A stretch of DNA of 64,000 nucleotides from Actinobacteria bacterium HGW-Actinobacteria-6 (lineage in GTDB: Bacteria; Actinomycetota; Coriobacteriia; Anaerosomatales; Anaerosomataceae): contig PHEU01000001.1 in the NCBI GenBank assembly GCA_002841295.1, positions 1-64,000 on the forward strand. The letters run 5' to 3'. The notes below the pieces were generated by a model that did not search any database, had not been told where the DNA came from, and saw nothing but the letters and a program-made list of their open reading frames with translations. Position 1 is the stretch's first letter. Each line of letters begins with the position of its first letter. Of this stretch, positions 1 through 8,514 are shown in pieces. The position numbers and the translations under genes are program-made.

Positions 1-26
1 AGTCCCAATAGGGGAGGAACACCACG

Positions 27-485
27 ATGGATATCATGGCGCTCATCGATCGGATCGAAGAACTGCTCGACTCCGGTCGCAACGTGCCGTTCTCGGCCAA
101 CAAGATGGTTGACCCTGACAAGGTCTATGAGATCATCGACGAGATCCGGGCAAACTTCCCCGACGAGCTCAAGCAAGCTCGCTGGATCGTGAAGGAACGC
201 CAGGAGATGCTCGAAGAAGCCGAGAAGGAAGCCAACCGCGTTCTCGAAGAGGCACGCGACCGTGCCCAGGCAATCGCGAGCGATCAGGAGATCGTCAAGC
301 TTGCCGAGCAGCAGGCGGCCGACATTCTGGACAACGCGCGTAACCGCGAGCGCGAGATTCGTCTCGGCGCGGAGGATTACGCTGACGAAATGCTTGCGAA
401 CCTCGAGGTCAACCTCGGGAAGCTCCTCACCGCGGTTCAACGTGGTCGCGATCGCCTCCAGGGCAAGGTCGGTCAGCGTGGCTGA
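27..485 (+). CDS. Coiled-coil ATP synthase subunit b-like / DivIVA-like protein
   Basis: This is a 152-residue protein with no signal peptide or membrane segment. From about residue 45 to 125 it is rich in Glu, Ala and Arg, with the spacing of a long amphipathic coiled coil. That resembles the stalk of F-type ATP synthase b subunits or the DivIVA tail. The first 40 residues look globular. Actinobacterial genomes often carry such a protein, annotated only as ATPase or coiled-coil protein, just before the DUF177-rpmF pair, and the same order is seen here. The start ATG follows a GGGGAGGA ribosome site, and the stop overlaps the next gene by 8 bases, so the two are probably co-translated. The function is unknown; a scaffold or cell-division role is only a guess. 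Confidence 0.8.
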   Translation: MDIMALIDRIEELLDSGRNVPFSANKMVDPDKVYEIIDEIRANFPDELKQARWIVKERQEMLEEAEKEANRVLEEARDRAQAIASDQEIVKLAEQQAADILDNARNREREIRLGAEDYADEMLANLEVNLGKLLTAVQRGRDRLQGKVGQRG

Positions 486-1026
486 GGTAGCCCCTCGTGA
501 GCTGAGAGTCGACGTCACCGGCATTCTGGACGAACTGGCAGACACGATAGACGTCGAGATGGAGTTTGCGCTCGAACCCATCGAGCTCGGCCCCCAGCGC
601 TTCACTCCGACTGGTCCGGCCGAGTTAAGCGTGCTCCTGACATACACCGGCACCGGAATCGTAGCGAGCGGAACGGTCGCCGTTGACGTGACAACCACAT
701 GTGCCAGGTGTCTGACCGAGTTCGACATGGCAGTCGTCGGGGATATTCAAGGCCTCTACGTGCGTCCTGGCGTTGAGGCTGAAGTCCCGGAAGAACAGGA
801 AGCCGAGCAGATAACGGGTCGACACATTGACCTGATGCCAGCCGTCAACGCCGGCTTTGCGCTCGCACTTCCATTCGCACCGTTGCACGCGCCGGATTGC
901 GTTGGAATGTGCGTGACATGCGGGAAGGATCTCGCAGAAGGACCATGCGACTGCGGTGAGGATTTCTCGCGTTCGCCGTTCGCGGTTCTGAAAGACGTCG
1001 TCACGAGCGAAGACAACGACGTCTGA
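478..1026 (+). CDS. DUF177 (YceD) family protein
   Basis: This 182-residue protein belongs to the DUF177/YceD family, which is almost always found directly before rpmF. YceD and its plant homologue are linked to 23S rRNA accumulation and large-subunit assembly. The family cysteines are visible: CARC near residue 78, and a second set CVTCG...CDCGED near residues 144-160, which would fit a metal site. I chose the GTG at 478, inside the end of the upstream gene, because it gives the usual N-terminus (a short lead, then a beta-rich domain). Longer in-frame starts only read the upstream gene out of frame. The promoter for rpmF lies beyond its stop. Confidence 0.88.
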   Translation: MAEVAPRELRVDVTGILDELADTIDVEMEFALEPIELGPQRFTPTGPAELSVLLTYTGTGIVASGTVAVDVTTTCARCLTEFDMAVVGDIQGLYVRPGVEAEVPEEQEAEQITGRHIDLMPAVNAGFALALPFAPLHAPDCVGMCVTCGKDLAEGPCDCGEDFSRSPFAVLKDVVTSEDNDV

Positions 1027-1029
1027 GCC

Positions 1030-1127
1030 TTGCCAGAGCCATGCTCCATTGTGCTATAGTGTCGCTTTGCGCCACGACCCCGGTCGTCGCACGATCAACG
1101 TTGAAGTATCGCGCCGCACTACGGCGC
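1030..1127 (+). promoter_or_regulatory. Putative rpmF promoter and leader hairpin
   Basis: A TTGCCA box at 1030-1035 and an extended -10 (TGC then TATAGT, 1055-1060) are separated by 19 bases, a wide spacing that the extended -10 could offset. The leader holds a 6-bp GC-rich hairpin (arms 1111-1116 and 1122-1127, 5-base loop) ending just before the AAGGGAG ribosome site of rpmF. The promoter is inferred from the consensus match alone. Confidence 0.5.
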
Positions 1128-1148
1128 CTTGAAGGGAGAATTACCACC

Positions 1149-1325
1149 ATGGCTGTGCCCAAGAGGAAGACGGGTCGCTCCGTCACGAACTCCCGCCGTT
1201 CGTGCCACAAGCTTGAGGCGCCGGCGCGCTCCCTGTGCCCGCAGTGCCATCAGGTCAAGCTTCCGCATCGTGTATGTGGCGAATGCGGGTATTATGATGG
1301 CAAGGAGATCGTCGAGACGGACTAG
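1149..1325 (+). CDS. rpmF: 50S ribosomal protein L32
   Basis: This is L32, a 58-residue component of the large ribosomal subunit. The N-terminus MAVPKRKTGRS is the family signature. The zinc-ribbon form is present, with CPQC and CGEC pairs in the second half, so this is the C+ (zinc-binding) version. I chose the ATG at 1149 because an AAGGGAG ribosome site lies just upstream and L32 always starts MAVPK. A longer in-frame reading from 1041 would run through the promoter. A rho-independent terminator follows immediately, so rpmF can end a transcript separate from the metabolic genes downstream. Confidence 0.97.
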   Translation: MAVPKRKTGRSVTNSRRSCHKLEAPARSLCPQCHQVKLPHRVCGECGYYDGKEIVETD

Positions 1326-1331
1326 TAACCG

Positions 1332-1360
1332 GCGCCCCTTAGTGGGGCGCTGTTTCGTTT
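1332..1360 (+). terminator. Rho-independent terminator after rpmF
   Basis: A perfect 7-bp GC stem (1332-1338 with 1344-1350) has a 5-base loop and is followed by TGTTTCGTTT. It lies directly after the rpmF stop, so it should end the DUF177-rpmF transcript. Confidence 0.75.
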
Positions 1361-1379
1361 ATGGAGAGGATGAGCGTCA

Positions 1380-3473
1380 GTGCTCGAACAGTTCTTCTCT
1401 CCTCGCTCTGTTGCAGTGGTCGGCGTTTCCCGCGAAGAGGGGAAGGTCGGCCATTACATATTCGACAACCTTCTCAAAGCCGGTTTCCCGGGTGATGTCT
1501 ATCCGGTGAACCCGCGGGCAGCGGATGTACATGGACACGTGTGCTATCCGAGCATCACCGATGTCCCTGGCCCCGTAGATCTTGCGATCATCGTTGTCCC
1601 GGCAGCGCATGTTGCTTCGGTTGTCGAGGAGTGTGGGCAACACGGTACTCAATCGGTGATCGTCATCTCGGCCGGGTTCAAAGAGACCGGCCCCGCCGGC
1701 GCTGTATTGGAGCGAGACGTACTCGCAGCGGCCGCACTGCACGGAATACGCGTTCTCGGCCCGAACTGCCTCGGTCTCATCTCCACATCAAGCGACCTGA
1801 ACGCGTCGTTCGCGCCCTCAATGCCCGGGCAGGGCACGATCGCTTTCATGTCGCAATCAGGTGCCCTCGGCACAGCTGTCCTCGACTGGGCGGCCGGTGA
1901 GGGGATTGGACTTTCGAGATTCGTCTCACTCGGCAACAAGGCAGACGTCTCAGAAGTCGACCTCGTTCGTACGTGGACAGACGACCCCGACACAAGTGTC
2001 GTCGCTGCATACCTTGAAGCTGTCAGCGACGGCCGCGCTTTTGTTGATGCAGCGTCCGAGCTTTCTGCAGTCAAACCACTCATCGCACTCAAGGCTGGTG
2101 GCTCCGACGCCGGCGCACGAGCCGTGTCATCGCACACCGGCAGCCTCGCTGGCTCCGAGCAGGCGTACGACGCAGCGTTCCGCAAGGCCGGGGTGATCCG
2201 TGCGCGTTCGGTACAGGAGCTCTTCGACTTCTCCGTGGGGTTCGCTCGACAGCCGTTGCCGAGCGGCCCCGGCCTGGTGATACTCACCAACGCTGGCGGC
2301 CCCGCCATCCTTGCAACTGACGCATGTGAGCGTTCGGGCGTTTCGCTGTCATCGCTTGAGCCTGAGACCATTCAGGCCCTGCGCGAGGCATTGCCGGCTG
2401 CTGCTGCGTTCTATAATCCCGTTGACGTTCTCGGCGATGCAACGCCCGAGCGATACGAAGTCGCAGGCAAGATTCTCGCAAAGGATCCCAACGTTCGCGC
2501 GATTCTGGTGATTCTCACACCTCAGGCGATGACACAGGCCTCCGACATCGCACGAGTCGTCGTCGAACTCTCGAACTCGTCACGACTACCGGTCTTTGCC
2601 AGCTTCATGGGCAAAGGCGCCGTAGCGGAAGCGATTCCGATTCTGCGCGACGGCCTCGTTCCGCACTTCGAGTTCCCGGAGCGGGCTGTAGCGACGCTCG
2701 GGGCAATGCTCCAGCACCGTCGGCAGTTGGATGCGCCGCGTACCAAGCCGCCGGTGATAGTGGCCGATACAGCCGCAGTACGGCAGGCCATCGACCATGC
2801 AGCCGCAGCCGGGCGCACGTTCATCACCGAGCAGTCCGCGTCTCTGATCGCCGAGGCATACGGCATCACCGTCCCAGCCGGCGGACTCGCTAAAGATCTG
2901 GAAGCAGCACGGATTCTCGCCGACGAGGTCGGATACCCTGTCGTGCTCAAGATCGCGAGCCCGGATATCCTGCACAAGTCAGACATTGGCGGCATCCGCG
3001 TTGGGATATCCAACGAGGCCGAGCTCGATGAGGCGTACGAGGACATCATCAACAAGGTACGCGCACGTATGGAAGATGCAAACATCTGGGGCGTGACCGT
3101 TCAGCGGATGCTCGACCCTGGCCGAGAGGTGATCATCGGGGTCAACCGCGACCCGCAATTCGGCCCGCTGTTGATGTTCGGTCTCGGGGGTATCTACGTT
3201 GAGGTCATGAAGGACGTGACATTCAGGCTTTGTCCCGTGACAACGGACGAGGCCAGGACGATGCTCTCCGAGATTCGTGGATTCGGCCTCTTGCGAGGAG
3301 CGCGAGGACAACATGCAGCCGACCTCGACGCAGTCATCGACACCATCGTACGGATATCGGCGCTGGTAATCGACTTCCCTGAAATCACTGAACTCGATAT
3401 CAATCCGCTCATCGTTGCTGACAAGGGTGGCGGCGCAGTCGCGGCCGACATTCGTATCGGAATCGGAGGATGA
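1380..3473 (+). CDS. Acetate-CoA ligase (ADP-forming), fused alpha-beta
   Basis: This is a 697-residue NDP-forming acyl-CoA synthetase. It interconverts acetyl-CoA, ADP and phosphate with acetate, CoA and ATP, giving substrate-level ATP in fermenting anaerobes. The order is a CoA-binding Rossmann domain (about 5-130), two succinyl-CoA ligase-like domains (about 150-300 and 310-450) and an ATP-grasp domain (about 480-697). The phospho-histidine motif SSHTGSLAG places the catalytic His at residue 252, and the ATP-grasp part has the expected YPVVLKIASP...HKSDIGG run. This is the single-chain form with alpha and beta subunits fused. The GTG start follows GGAGAGG. The exact acyl substrate (acetyl, propionyl or branched) cannot be read from sequence. 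The next gene follows after 2 bases. Confidence 0.9.
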   Translation: MLEQFFSPRSVAVVGVSREEGKVGHYIFDNLLKAGFPGDVYPVNPRAADVHGHVCYPSITDVPGPVDLAIIVVPAAHVASVVEECGQHGTQSVIVISAGFKETGPAGAVLERDVLAAAALHGIRVLGPNCLGLISTSSDLNASFAPSMPGQGTIAFMSQSGALGTAVLDWAAGEGIGLSRFVSLGNKADVSEVDLVRTWTDDPDTSVVAAYLEAVSDGRAFVDAASELSAVKPLIALKAGGSDAGARAVSSHTGSLAGSEQAYDAAFRKAGVIRARSVQELFDFSVGFARQPLPSGPGLVILTNAGGPAILATDACERSGVSLSSLEPETIQALREALPAAAAFYNPVDVLGDATPERYEVAGKILAKDPNVRAILVILTPQAMTQASDIARVVVELSNSSRLPVFASFMGKGAVAEAIPILRDGLVPHFEFPERAVATLGAMLQHRRQLDAPRTKPPVIVADTAAVRQAIDHAAAAGRTFITEQSASLIAEAYGITVPAGGLAKDLEAARILADEVGYPVVLKIASPDILHKSDIGGIRVGISNEAELDEAYEDIINKVRARMEDANIWGVTVQRMLDPGREVIIGVNRDPQFGPLLMFGLGGIYVEVMKDVTFRLCPVTTDEARTMLSEIRGFGLLRGARGQHAADLDAVIDTIVRISALVIDFPEITELDINPLIVADKGGGAVAADIRIGIGG

Positions 3474-3475
3474 CC

Positions 3476-4543
3476 ATGCGCGCGATTCTCGTCACATCCA
3501 CGGCAGCGTATTCGGGCAAGAGCGGTCTATCGCTTGCGCTCATCAGCACGCTTGCTGCGAGGGGACTCAACGTTGGGTACTTCAAGCCATACGGTGCGAT
3601 GCCCATCACGGTCGATGGCGTGCTGACCGATCAAGATGCCCTCTACATCAACAAGACGCTCCAGCGACCGGCGCCAACAGAAGCTGTGTGCCCGATCGTA
3701 CGGACACAGGCGCTGGTTGAGGCCGTCCTGGCACACGCTGAGGGTGATCTTTCCACCGCGGTCTCTGAGAGCTACCACACCTGCTCTGAAGGTCGCGACG
3801 TCATGGTCATAGAGGGTCCGAGTGACCCGTTCCAGGCGTCAGCGCTCGGTCTGGCTGCACCGGACCTTGCCGTCATGCTCGGTGCCCAGATGCTTCTTCT
3901 CGATCGACCGCGCGCCAACGACTTGCCAGACTCGGTGATTTGCGAGTCCCGGCGTCTCGGAGAACTGCTTCGCGGAGTCATCTTCAACTGGGTGCACGAG
4001 TCTCAGGCGGAGTTCGTTACCGGCAGACTCGCACCATACCTTGAGTCACGCAACATCCCCGTCTTCGGAGTGATTCCTCATGACACGGCACTCTCGTCTG
4101 TGACGGTGCACGAGATCGTAGATGCCCTCAACGGCGCAGTCCTCTCGGCAGAAGATCAGCTCGATGAGGCGGTTGAAACGTTCATGGTCGGCGCGATGGG
4201 CCAGGACAAGGCGCTGCGGTTCTTCCGCCGCAAGGCGCGAAAAGCGGTCATCACGGGCGGCGACAGGGCCGACGTGCAGCTGGCGGCACTTGAAACGAAC
4301 ACACGCTGCATCATCCTGACTGGCAACATGCCGCCGTCCTCGCTTGTTCTGTCCCGTGCCGAGGAGCTTGGTGTGCCGATCCTTCTCGTTGACACGGACA
4401 CCCTCACCGCCGTTGAGAAGATGGAACACCTCATGGGCCACACGCGTCTTCACGATGCGACAAAGGCTGATAGAATACGCGAGATGTTTGAACGTTCCGT
4501 TGATATAGGTGCGCTTGCAAAGGCCTTCGAGATCGAACTCTGA
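3476..4543 (+). CDS. BioD-like P-loop / DRTGG domain protein (phosphotransacetylase-associated family)
   Basis: This 355-residue protein has an N-terminal dethiobiotin-synthetase-like P-loop domain (about 1-205, with the GKSG loop at 14-17) and a C-terminal DRTGG domain (about 215-320, around VITGGDRADVQ). The same pair forms the N-terminal regulatory part of long phosphotransacetylases, but the catalytic Pta domain is absent. Homologues are called BioD-like phosphotransacetylase family proteins. It lies 2 bases after the ADP-forming acetyl-CoA synthetase, which suggests a sensor or modulator of acetyl-CoA or acetyl-phosphate metabolism; that role is inference. The GGAGGA ribosome site at 3465-3470 favours the ATG at 3476 over the one at 3470, which overlaps the site itself. 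Confidence 0.82.
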   Translation: MRAILVTSTAAYSGKSGLSLALISTLAARGLNVGYFKPYGAMPITVDGVLTDQDALYINKTLQRPAPTEAVCPIVRTQALVEAVLAHAEGDLSTAVSESYHTCSEGRDVMVIEGPSDPFQASALGLAAPDLAVMLGAQMLLLDRPRANDLPDSVICESRRLGELLRGVIFNWVHESQAEFVTGRLAPYLESRNIPVFGVIPHDTALSSVTVHEIVDALNGAVLSAEDQLDEAVETFMVGAMGQDKALRFFRRKARKAVITGGDRADVQLAALETNTRCIILTGNMPPSSLVLSRAEELGVPILLVDTDTLTAVEKMEHLMGHTRLHDATKADRIREMFERSVDIGALAKAFEIEL

Positions 4544-4557
4544 CCCCGGGAGCGAAC

Positions 4558-5550
4558 GTGACCAACAACACTGTGACTATCGCTGTTGACGCGCTCGGGG
4601 GCGATGATGCACCCGCCGTTGTGCTTGACGGAGTCGACGCCGCACTCGCGACCGACCCCAGTTTGATGATAGCGCTCACAGGTCCTGAAGACGTCGTCGT
4701 CCCGTTTGCAGCGGCGCGCAAGCGGGTTCGCGCCGTTCCGACGACTGAATTCATCGACATGGGCGAGCACCCGGCCAATGCCGTGCGTTCCAAGAAAGAC
4801 TCCTCGATCGTGGTGGGATGTCGCCTCGTGAAAGACGGAGAGGCCGCCGGGTTCTTCTCGGCAGGCAACACCGGCGCGTGCATGGCCGCTGCGACGCTTA
4901 TCATGGGTCGCATCGCCGGCGTCTCCCGACCTGCCATCGCCACAGTGATTCCAGCCGCCGAGCGGCCTAGTGTACTGCTCGATGTTGGCGCGAACGCGGA
5001 CGTGAAGCCCGAGAACCTGGTGCAGTTCGGTCTCATGGGCCGCGCGTACGCGCAGGTGGTTCTCGGCATTGATGAACCCAGCGTCGGGCTCCTCAATATC
5101 GGCGCGGAGCCCACCAAAGGGTCAATTCTTGCTCAGGAAGCCCACGTCCTCATGATCGAGGGGGTGCCCGGATTCACCGGCAACGTCGAAGGACGGGAGA
5201 TTGCCGAGGGAACCACTGACGTCATCGTTACCGATGGCTTTACGGGCAACGTCGCACTCAAGCTACTCGAGGGCCTCGCCAAGACGCTCCTGACCCAGGT
5301 TAAGAACGCAATGACTTCCACTCCGGTCAGGTCGCTCGCGGCTTCTGTACTGAAGGCGCCGCTCATGGAGCTGAAGGAGCGGATCAATCCAGACACATAC
5401 GGCGGTGCGCCGCTTCTTGGTGTACGGGGTGTCTGCATCATCGGGCACGGCAGCAGTAATCCCCGCGCAGTGGCTGCTGGCATCGACGTTGCTGCAAGAG
5501 CCGCCCGCGGCGGGCTGACCGATCGCATCGCGACCGCGGTGGCCAAGTAG
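4558..5550 (+). CDS. plsX: Phosphate acyltransferase PlsX
   Basis: PlsX converts acyl-ACP to acyl-phosphate, the donor for PlsY in phosphatidic acid synthesis. The protein is 330 residues, the usual size. It starts with the family signature IAVDALGGDDAP and keeps the central FFSAGNTGA and LDVGAN motifs. The GTG start follows a GGGAG site 14 bases after the preceding stop. It heads the fatty acid cluster, as in many Gram-positive genomes, and so links phospholipid head-group assembly to acyl chain supply. About 100 bases separate it from fabH. Confidence 0.95.
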   Translation: MTNNTVTIAVDALGGDDAPAVVLDGVDAALATDPSLMIALTGPEDVVVPFAAARKRVRAVPTTEFIDMGEHPANAVRSKKDSSIVVGCRLVKDGEAAGFFSAGNTGACMAAATLIMGRIAGVSRPAIATVIPAAERPSVLLDVGANADVKPENLVQFGLMGRAYAQVVLGIDEPSVGLLNIGAEPTKGSILAQEAHVLMIEGVPGFTGNVEGREIAEGTTDVIVTDGFTGNVALKLLEGLAKTLLTQVKNAMTSTPVRSLAASVLKAPLMELKERINPDTYGGAPLLGVRGVCIIGHGSSNPRAVAAGIDVAARAARGGLTDRIATAVAK

Positions 5551-5647
5551 GCCGCGCCGGCTACGTCCGGGACCTGAGAACGAACATGTATACTACTCGG
5601 ACATTTCAGGCGACAGTTGCCGCTCGAACCAGGGGAGCATCCTCTCA

Positions 5648-6637
5648 ATGACCCATGCAGCGATCACAGGCGTTGGCGCATTCCTGCCAGAACGCATTGT
5701 CACAAACGACGACCTTGCGACGATGGTCGAGACTTCAGATGAATGGATCCGGACGCGAACAGGCATTCGGGAACGTCGTTTCGTATCCGAAGGTGAGACG
5801 ACGTCTGACCTCGGCGCCGGAGCTGCGTTGGCAGCGCTCGCTGATGCAGGGCTCGAACCAAGCGATATCGACTTGCTCGTAGTCGGGACGTCAAGCCCGG
5901 ATATGATCATGCCGTCTACGGCATGTCTCGTGCAGGCTAAGATCGGGCTTACGTGTCCGGCCTTCGACGTCATGGCAGCATGCACCAGCTTCATCTACGC
6001 CATTCACACCGCCACAACAGCTATCGAATCTGGCAGAGCACGTCGCGTCTTGGTCATCGGCGCTGACGCGCTCACACGCCTCGTCGACTTCAGTGATCGT
6101 CGCACGTGTGTGCTCTTCGGAGACGGCGCCGGAGCCTTCGTTCTTGAAGCGAGCGAGGGACCAGGCGTGCTCGGCATCGATCTTGGCTCAGACGGAAGCC
6201 GTCCAGAGGTGCTCCAGGTTGCTGCAGGCGGCGCAACCATGCCAGCGAGCATCCAGACGGTTGAAGATGGGCTTCACTTCCTCTCAATGAACGGCCAAGA
6301 GGTCTTCAAGTTCGCGGTGCGCACGATTCCTGCCACCACGAAGAAGGCACTGGCCGCATCCGATCTTTCGATTGACGACCTCACCTGGCTGATTCCGCAC
6401 CAGGCGAACCAGCGCATTCTTGACACGGTGGCCGACAGACTGAAGCTGCCACATGAACGAGTGTTCTCCAATATTGAACTGCTCGGAAATACCTCCGCAG
6501 CGTCGATTCCGCTTGCGGTGAACGACCTGTATACTAGCGGCAACCTGCGCCAGGGCGATGTCTTGGCGCTGGTCGGCTTTGGAGCCGGTTTGACCTGGGG
6601 GGCCGCAATAGTACGTTGGACCAAGGAGGACCTCTAG
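5648..6637 (+). CDS. fabH: 3-oxoacyl-ACP synthase III
   Basis: FabH starts fatty acid synthesis by condensing an acyl-CoA primer with malonyl-ACP. The protein is 329 residues with a thiolase fold. The catalytic triad is visible: Cys112 in AACTSF, His251 in PHQANQ and Asn281 in LGNTSAAS. The ATG follows AGGGGAG. The 97-base gap upstream holds a TATACT box at 5589-5594 but no convincing -35, so an internal promoter is possible but unproven. The gene leads a tight fab run ending with fabF. Whether it prefers acetyl-CoA or branched primers cannot be decided here. Confidence 0.96.
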   Translation: MTHAAITGVGAFLPERIVTNDDLATMVETSDEWIRTRTGIRERRFVSEGETTSDLGAGAALAALADAGLEPSDIDLLVVGTSSPDMIMPSTACLVQAKIGLTCPAFDVMAACTSFIYAIHTATTAIESGRARRVLVIGADALTRLVDFSDRRTCVLFGDGAGAFVLEASEGPGVLGIDLGSDGSRPEVLQVAAGGATMPASIQTVEDGLHFLSMNGQEVFKFAVRTIPATTKKALAASDLSIDDLTWLIPHQANQRILDTVADRLKLPHERVFSNIELLGNTSAASIPLAVNDLYTSGNLRQGDVLALVGFGAGLTWGAAIVRWTKEDL

Positions 6638-6638
6638 C

Positions 6639-7586
6639 ATGGCTCTGCGAACACGACTGACGACGCTACTCGGCATCGAGCACCCGATCATTCAGGGTGG
6701 AATGGCCTGGACCGCAACCGCGGAACTTTCTGCCGCAGTGAGCAATGCCGGCGGGATAGGCATAATCGGTGCCGGACACATGCCGACCGATTTGCTCCGC
6801 GAACAGATCCACATGGCCAAGGCGCTCACCGACAAGCCGTTCGGCGTGAACCTGATGCTGCTCACCCCTCACATCGACGACATCGTACAGATGGTGCTCG
6901 ACGAGCATGTCCCGGTGGTCACTACCGGCGCCGGTAGCCCGAGCAAGTACATGGCCGCACTCAAAGCCGCGGGCATCAAGATCATCCCGGTCGTACCGTC
7001 GGTGGCGCTAGCCAAGCGCATGGAGTCCATCGGTGCTGACGCCGTTATCGGCGAAGGCATGGAAGCCGGCGGCCACATTGGCGATCTTACGACTCTGGTC
7101 CTGACGCCTCAGCTGGCTGACGCCGTGTCGATTCCCGTGATCGCCGCCGGTGGAATCGCCGACGGTAGGGGAATGGCGGCGGCATTCGCTCTTGGCGCCG
7201 AGGGCGTGCAAATCGGCACTCGTTTCATGTGCGCCGAGGAGTGCACGATCCATCCTGACGTCAAGGATGTGCTCATCAAGGCCAAGGACCGCGACACCGT
7301 CGTGACCGGACGTTCGACGGGTCACCCGGTCCGCGTAATAAAGAACAAGCTCGCCCGCGAGATCATGGAGCTTGACCGTGAGGGCAAGGCCGAGGAGATC
7401 GAGACCCTCGGAGCCGGCAAGCTCGCACTTGCCATGCGTCAGGGAGATATCGCGATGGGTAGCCTGATGGCTGGCCAGATCGCCGCTATGGTCTGCCGTA
7501 TCGAGTCCGCAGCCGACATCGTCGCCGACCTTATGAACGGTGCCGAGGAGGTCATGCGTGCGCTCGGGACCACACCAGAGGCGTGA
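6639..7586 (+). CDS. fabK: Enoyl-ACP reductase II (FMN-dependent)
   Basis: FabK reduces the enoyl-ACP double bond in the last step of each elongation cycle, using FMN and NAD(P)H. The 315-residue protein starts with the family run LLGIEHPIIQGGMAW, has the catalytic His in EAGGHIG (His146), and has the FMN phosphate motif IAAGGIADGRGM. No FabI or FabL is encoded in the window, so FabK appears to be the main enoyl reductase, which would imply natural triclosan resistance. It starts one base after the fabH stop, with a GGAGG site inside the fabH end. A second FabK-like gene lies 3 kb downstream. Confidence 0.93.
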   Translation: MALRTRLTTLLGIEHPIIQGGMAWTATAELSAAVSNAGGIGIIGAGHMPTDLLREQIHMAKALTDKPFGVNLMLLTPHIDDIVQMVLDEHVPVVTTGAGSPSKYMAALKAAGIKIIPVVPSVALAKRMESIGADAVIGEGMEAGGHIGDLTTLVLTPQLADAVSIPVIAAGGIADGRGMAAAFALGAEGVQIGTRFMCAEECTIHPDVKDVLIKAKDRDTVVTGRSTGHPVRVIKNKLAREIMELDREGKAEEIETLGAGKLALAMRQGDIAMGSLMAGQIAAMVCRIESAADIVADLMNGAEEVMRALGTTPEA

Positions 7587-7596
7587 GGATAGGATA

Positions 7597-8514
7597 ATGA
7601 AGACTCACGCACTCGTATTCCCTGGTCAGGGCTCACAGCGTGTCGGCATGCTCGACGTACTGCCGGAGCACGAGGATCTCTCACGCCTTCTCGACGCCGC
7701 CGAGGGTCTGTCTGGTTTGCCGCTGCGAGCAATCGCGGCTACAGGACCCGCCGAAGAGCTCTCAGATACCCGTGCCGCTCAGCCGCTTCTGTACCTGACG
7801 GACCTGGTCTGGGGCAGGAGTCTGCTCGATTGCGGAGTGCAACCTGCGTTCGTAGCCGGACATAGCCTCGGCGAATACGCAGCACTGGCAATTGCCGGGG
7901 TGTTCTCCGCAGAGGCAGGCCTAGAGCTCGTAATCGAGCGCTCGACACTCATGGCCGCAACAGCCGCCTCCACACCAGGAACAATGGCGGCGGTCCTCGG
8001 ACTCAAGCGAACGGTCGTGGCTGAGCTCGTAGAAGACCTGAGCAGCGTCTGGCTCGCGAACGACAACTCTGACACGCAAGTCGTTCTCTCGGGCACGCAC
8101 GCCGGCATCGAAGCTGCAACGGTCGCGCTGACCGCCGCAGGTGCCCGGCGTGTCGTACCGCTTACAGTTGCGGGCCCGTTCCATTCACCGCTCATGGCCC
8201 CCGCCGGAGACCGCTTCGCCGGAATCCTTGCCGAGGCACAATTCAGCGACTCGACGATTCCGGTGTTGCAGAACACAGACCCGACACCTACGTCCGCCGA
8301 GAGACTCATCAAATCACGGCTCATCGGGCAGATCACCAGCCCGGTTCGCTGGACCGAGACGGTAATCGCGCTTCGCGATGCGGGCGTCGAGGTCATCGTC
8401 GAGGCCGGGACCGGCTCGGTACTGACCGGGCTCGCGCGAAAAGTCGAGGGTATCGAGAGTATCGCCGTTGAAGACCGCGGCATCGAACGCGTCCTGGAGG
8501 TGCTAGAGGCATGA
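7597..8514 (+). CDS. fabD: Malonyl-CoA:ACP transacylase
   Basis: FabD moves the malonyl group from CoA to acyl carrier protein, making the elongation substrate. The protein is 305 residues, beginning with the typical HALVFPGQGSQ. The nucleophile is Ser90 in GHSLGEYAA and the catalytic His is His196 in VAGPFHSPLM. I chose the ATG at 7597, preceded by GAGGATAGG, over a longer in-frame start at 7540 that lies within fabK. Its last 4 bases overlap the fabG start as ATGA, showing translational coupling. Confidence 0.96.
   Translation: MKTHALVFPGQGSQRVGMLDVLPEHEDLSRLLDAAEGLSGLPLRAIAATGPAEELSDTRAAQPLLYLTDLVWGRSLLDCGVQPAFVAGHSLGEYAALAIAGVFSAEAGLELVIERSTLMAATAASTPGTMAAVLGLKRTVVAELVEDLSSVWLANDNSDTQVVLSGTHAGIEAATVALTAAGARRVVPLTVAGPFHSPLMAPAGDRFAGILAEAQFSDSTIPVLQNTDPTPTSAERLIKSRLIGQITSPVRWTETVIALRDAGVEVIVEAGTGSVLTGLARKVEGIESIAVEDRGIERVLEVLEA

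Noticed and set aside
5589-5594. TATACT box before fabH as a promoter
   Set aside because: There is no acceptable -35 at 15-19 bases upstream and no extended -10, so I did not list it as a feature.
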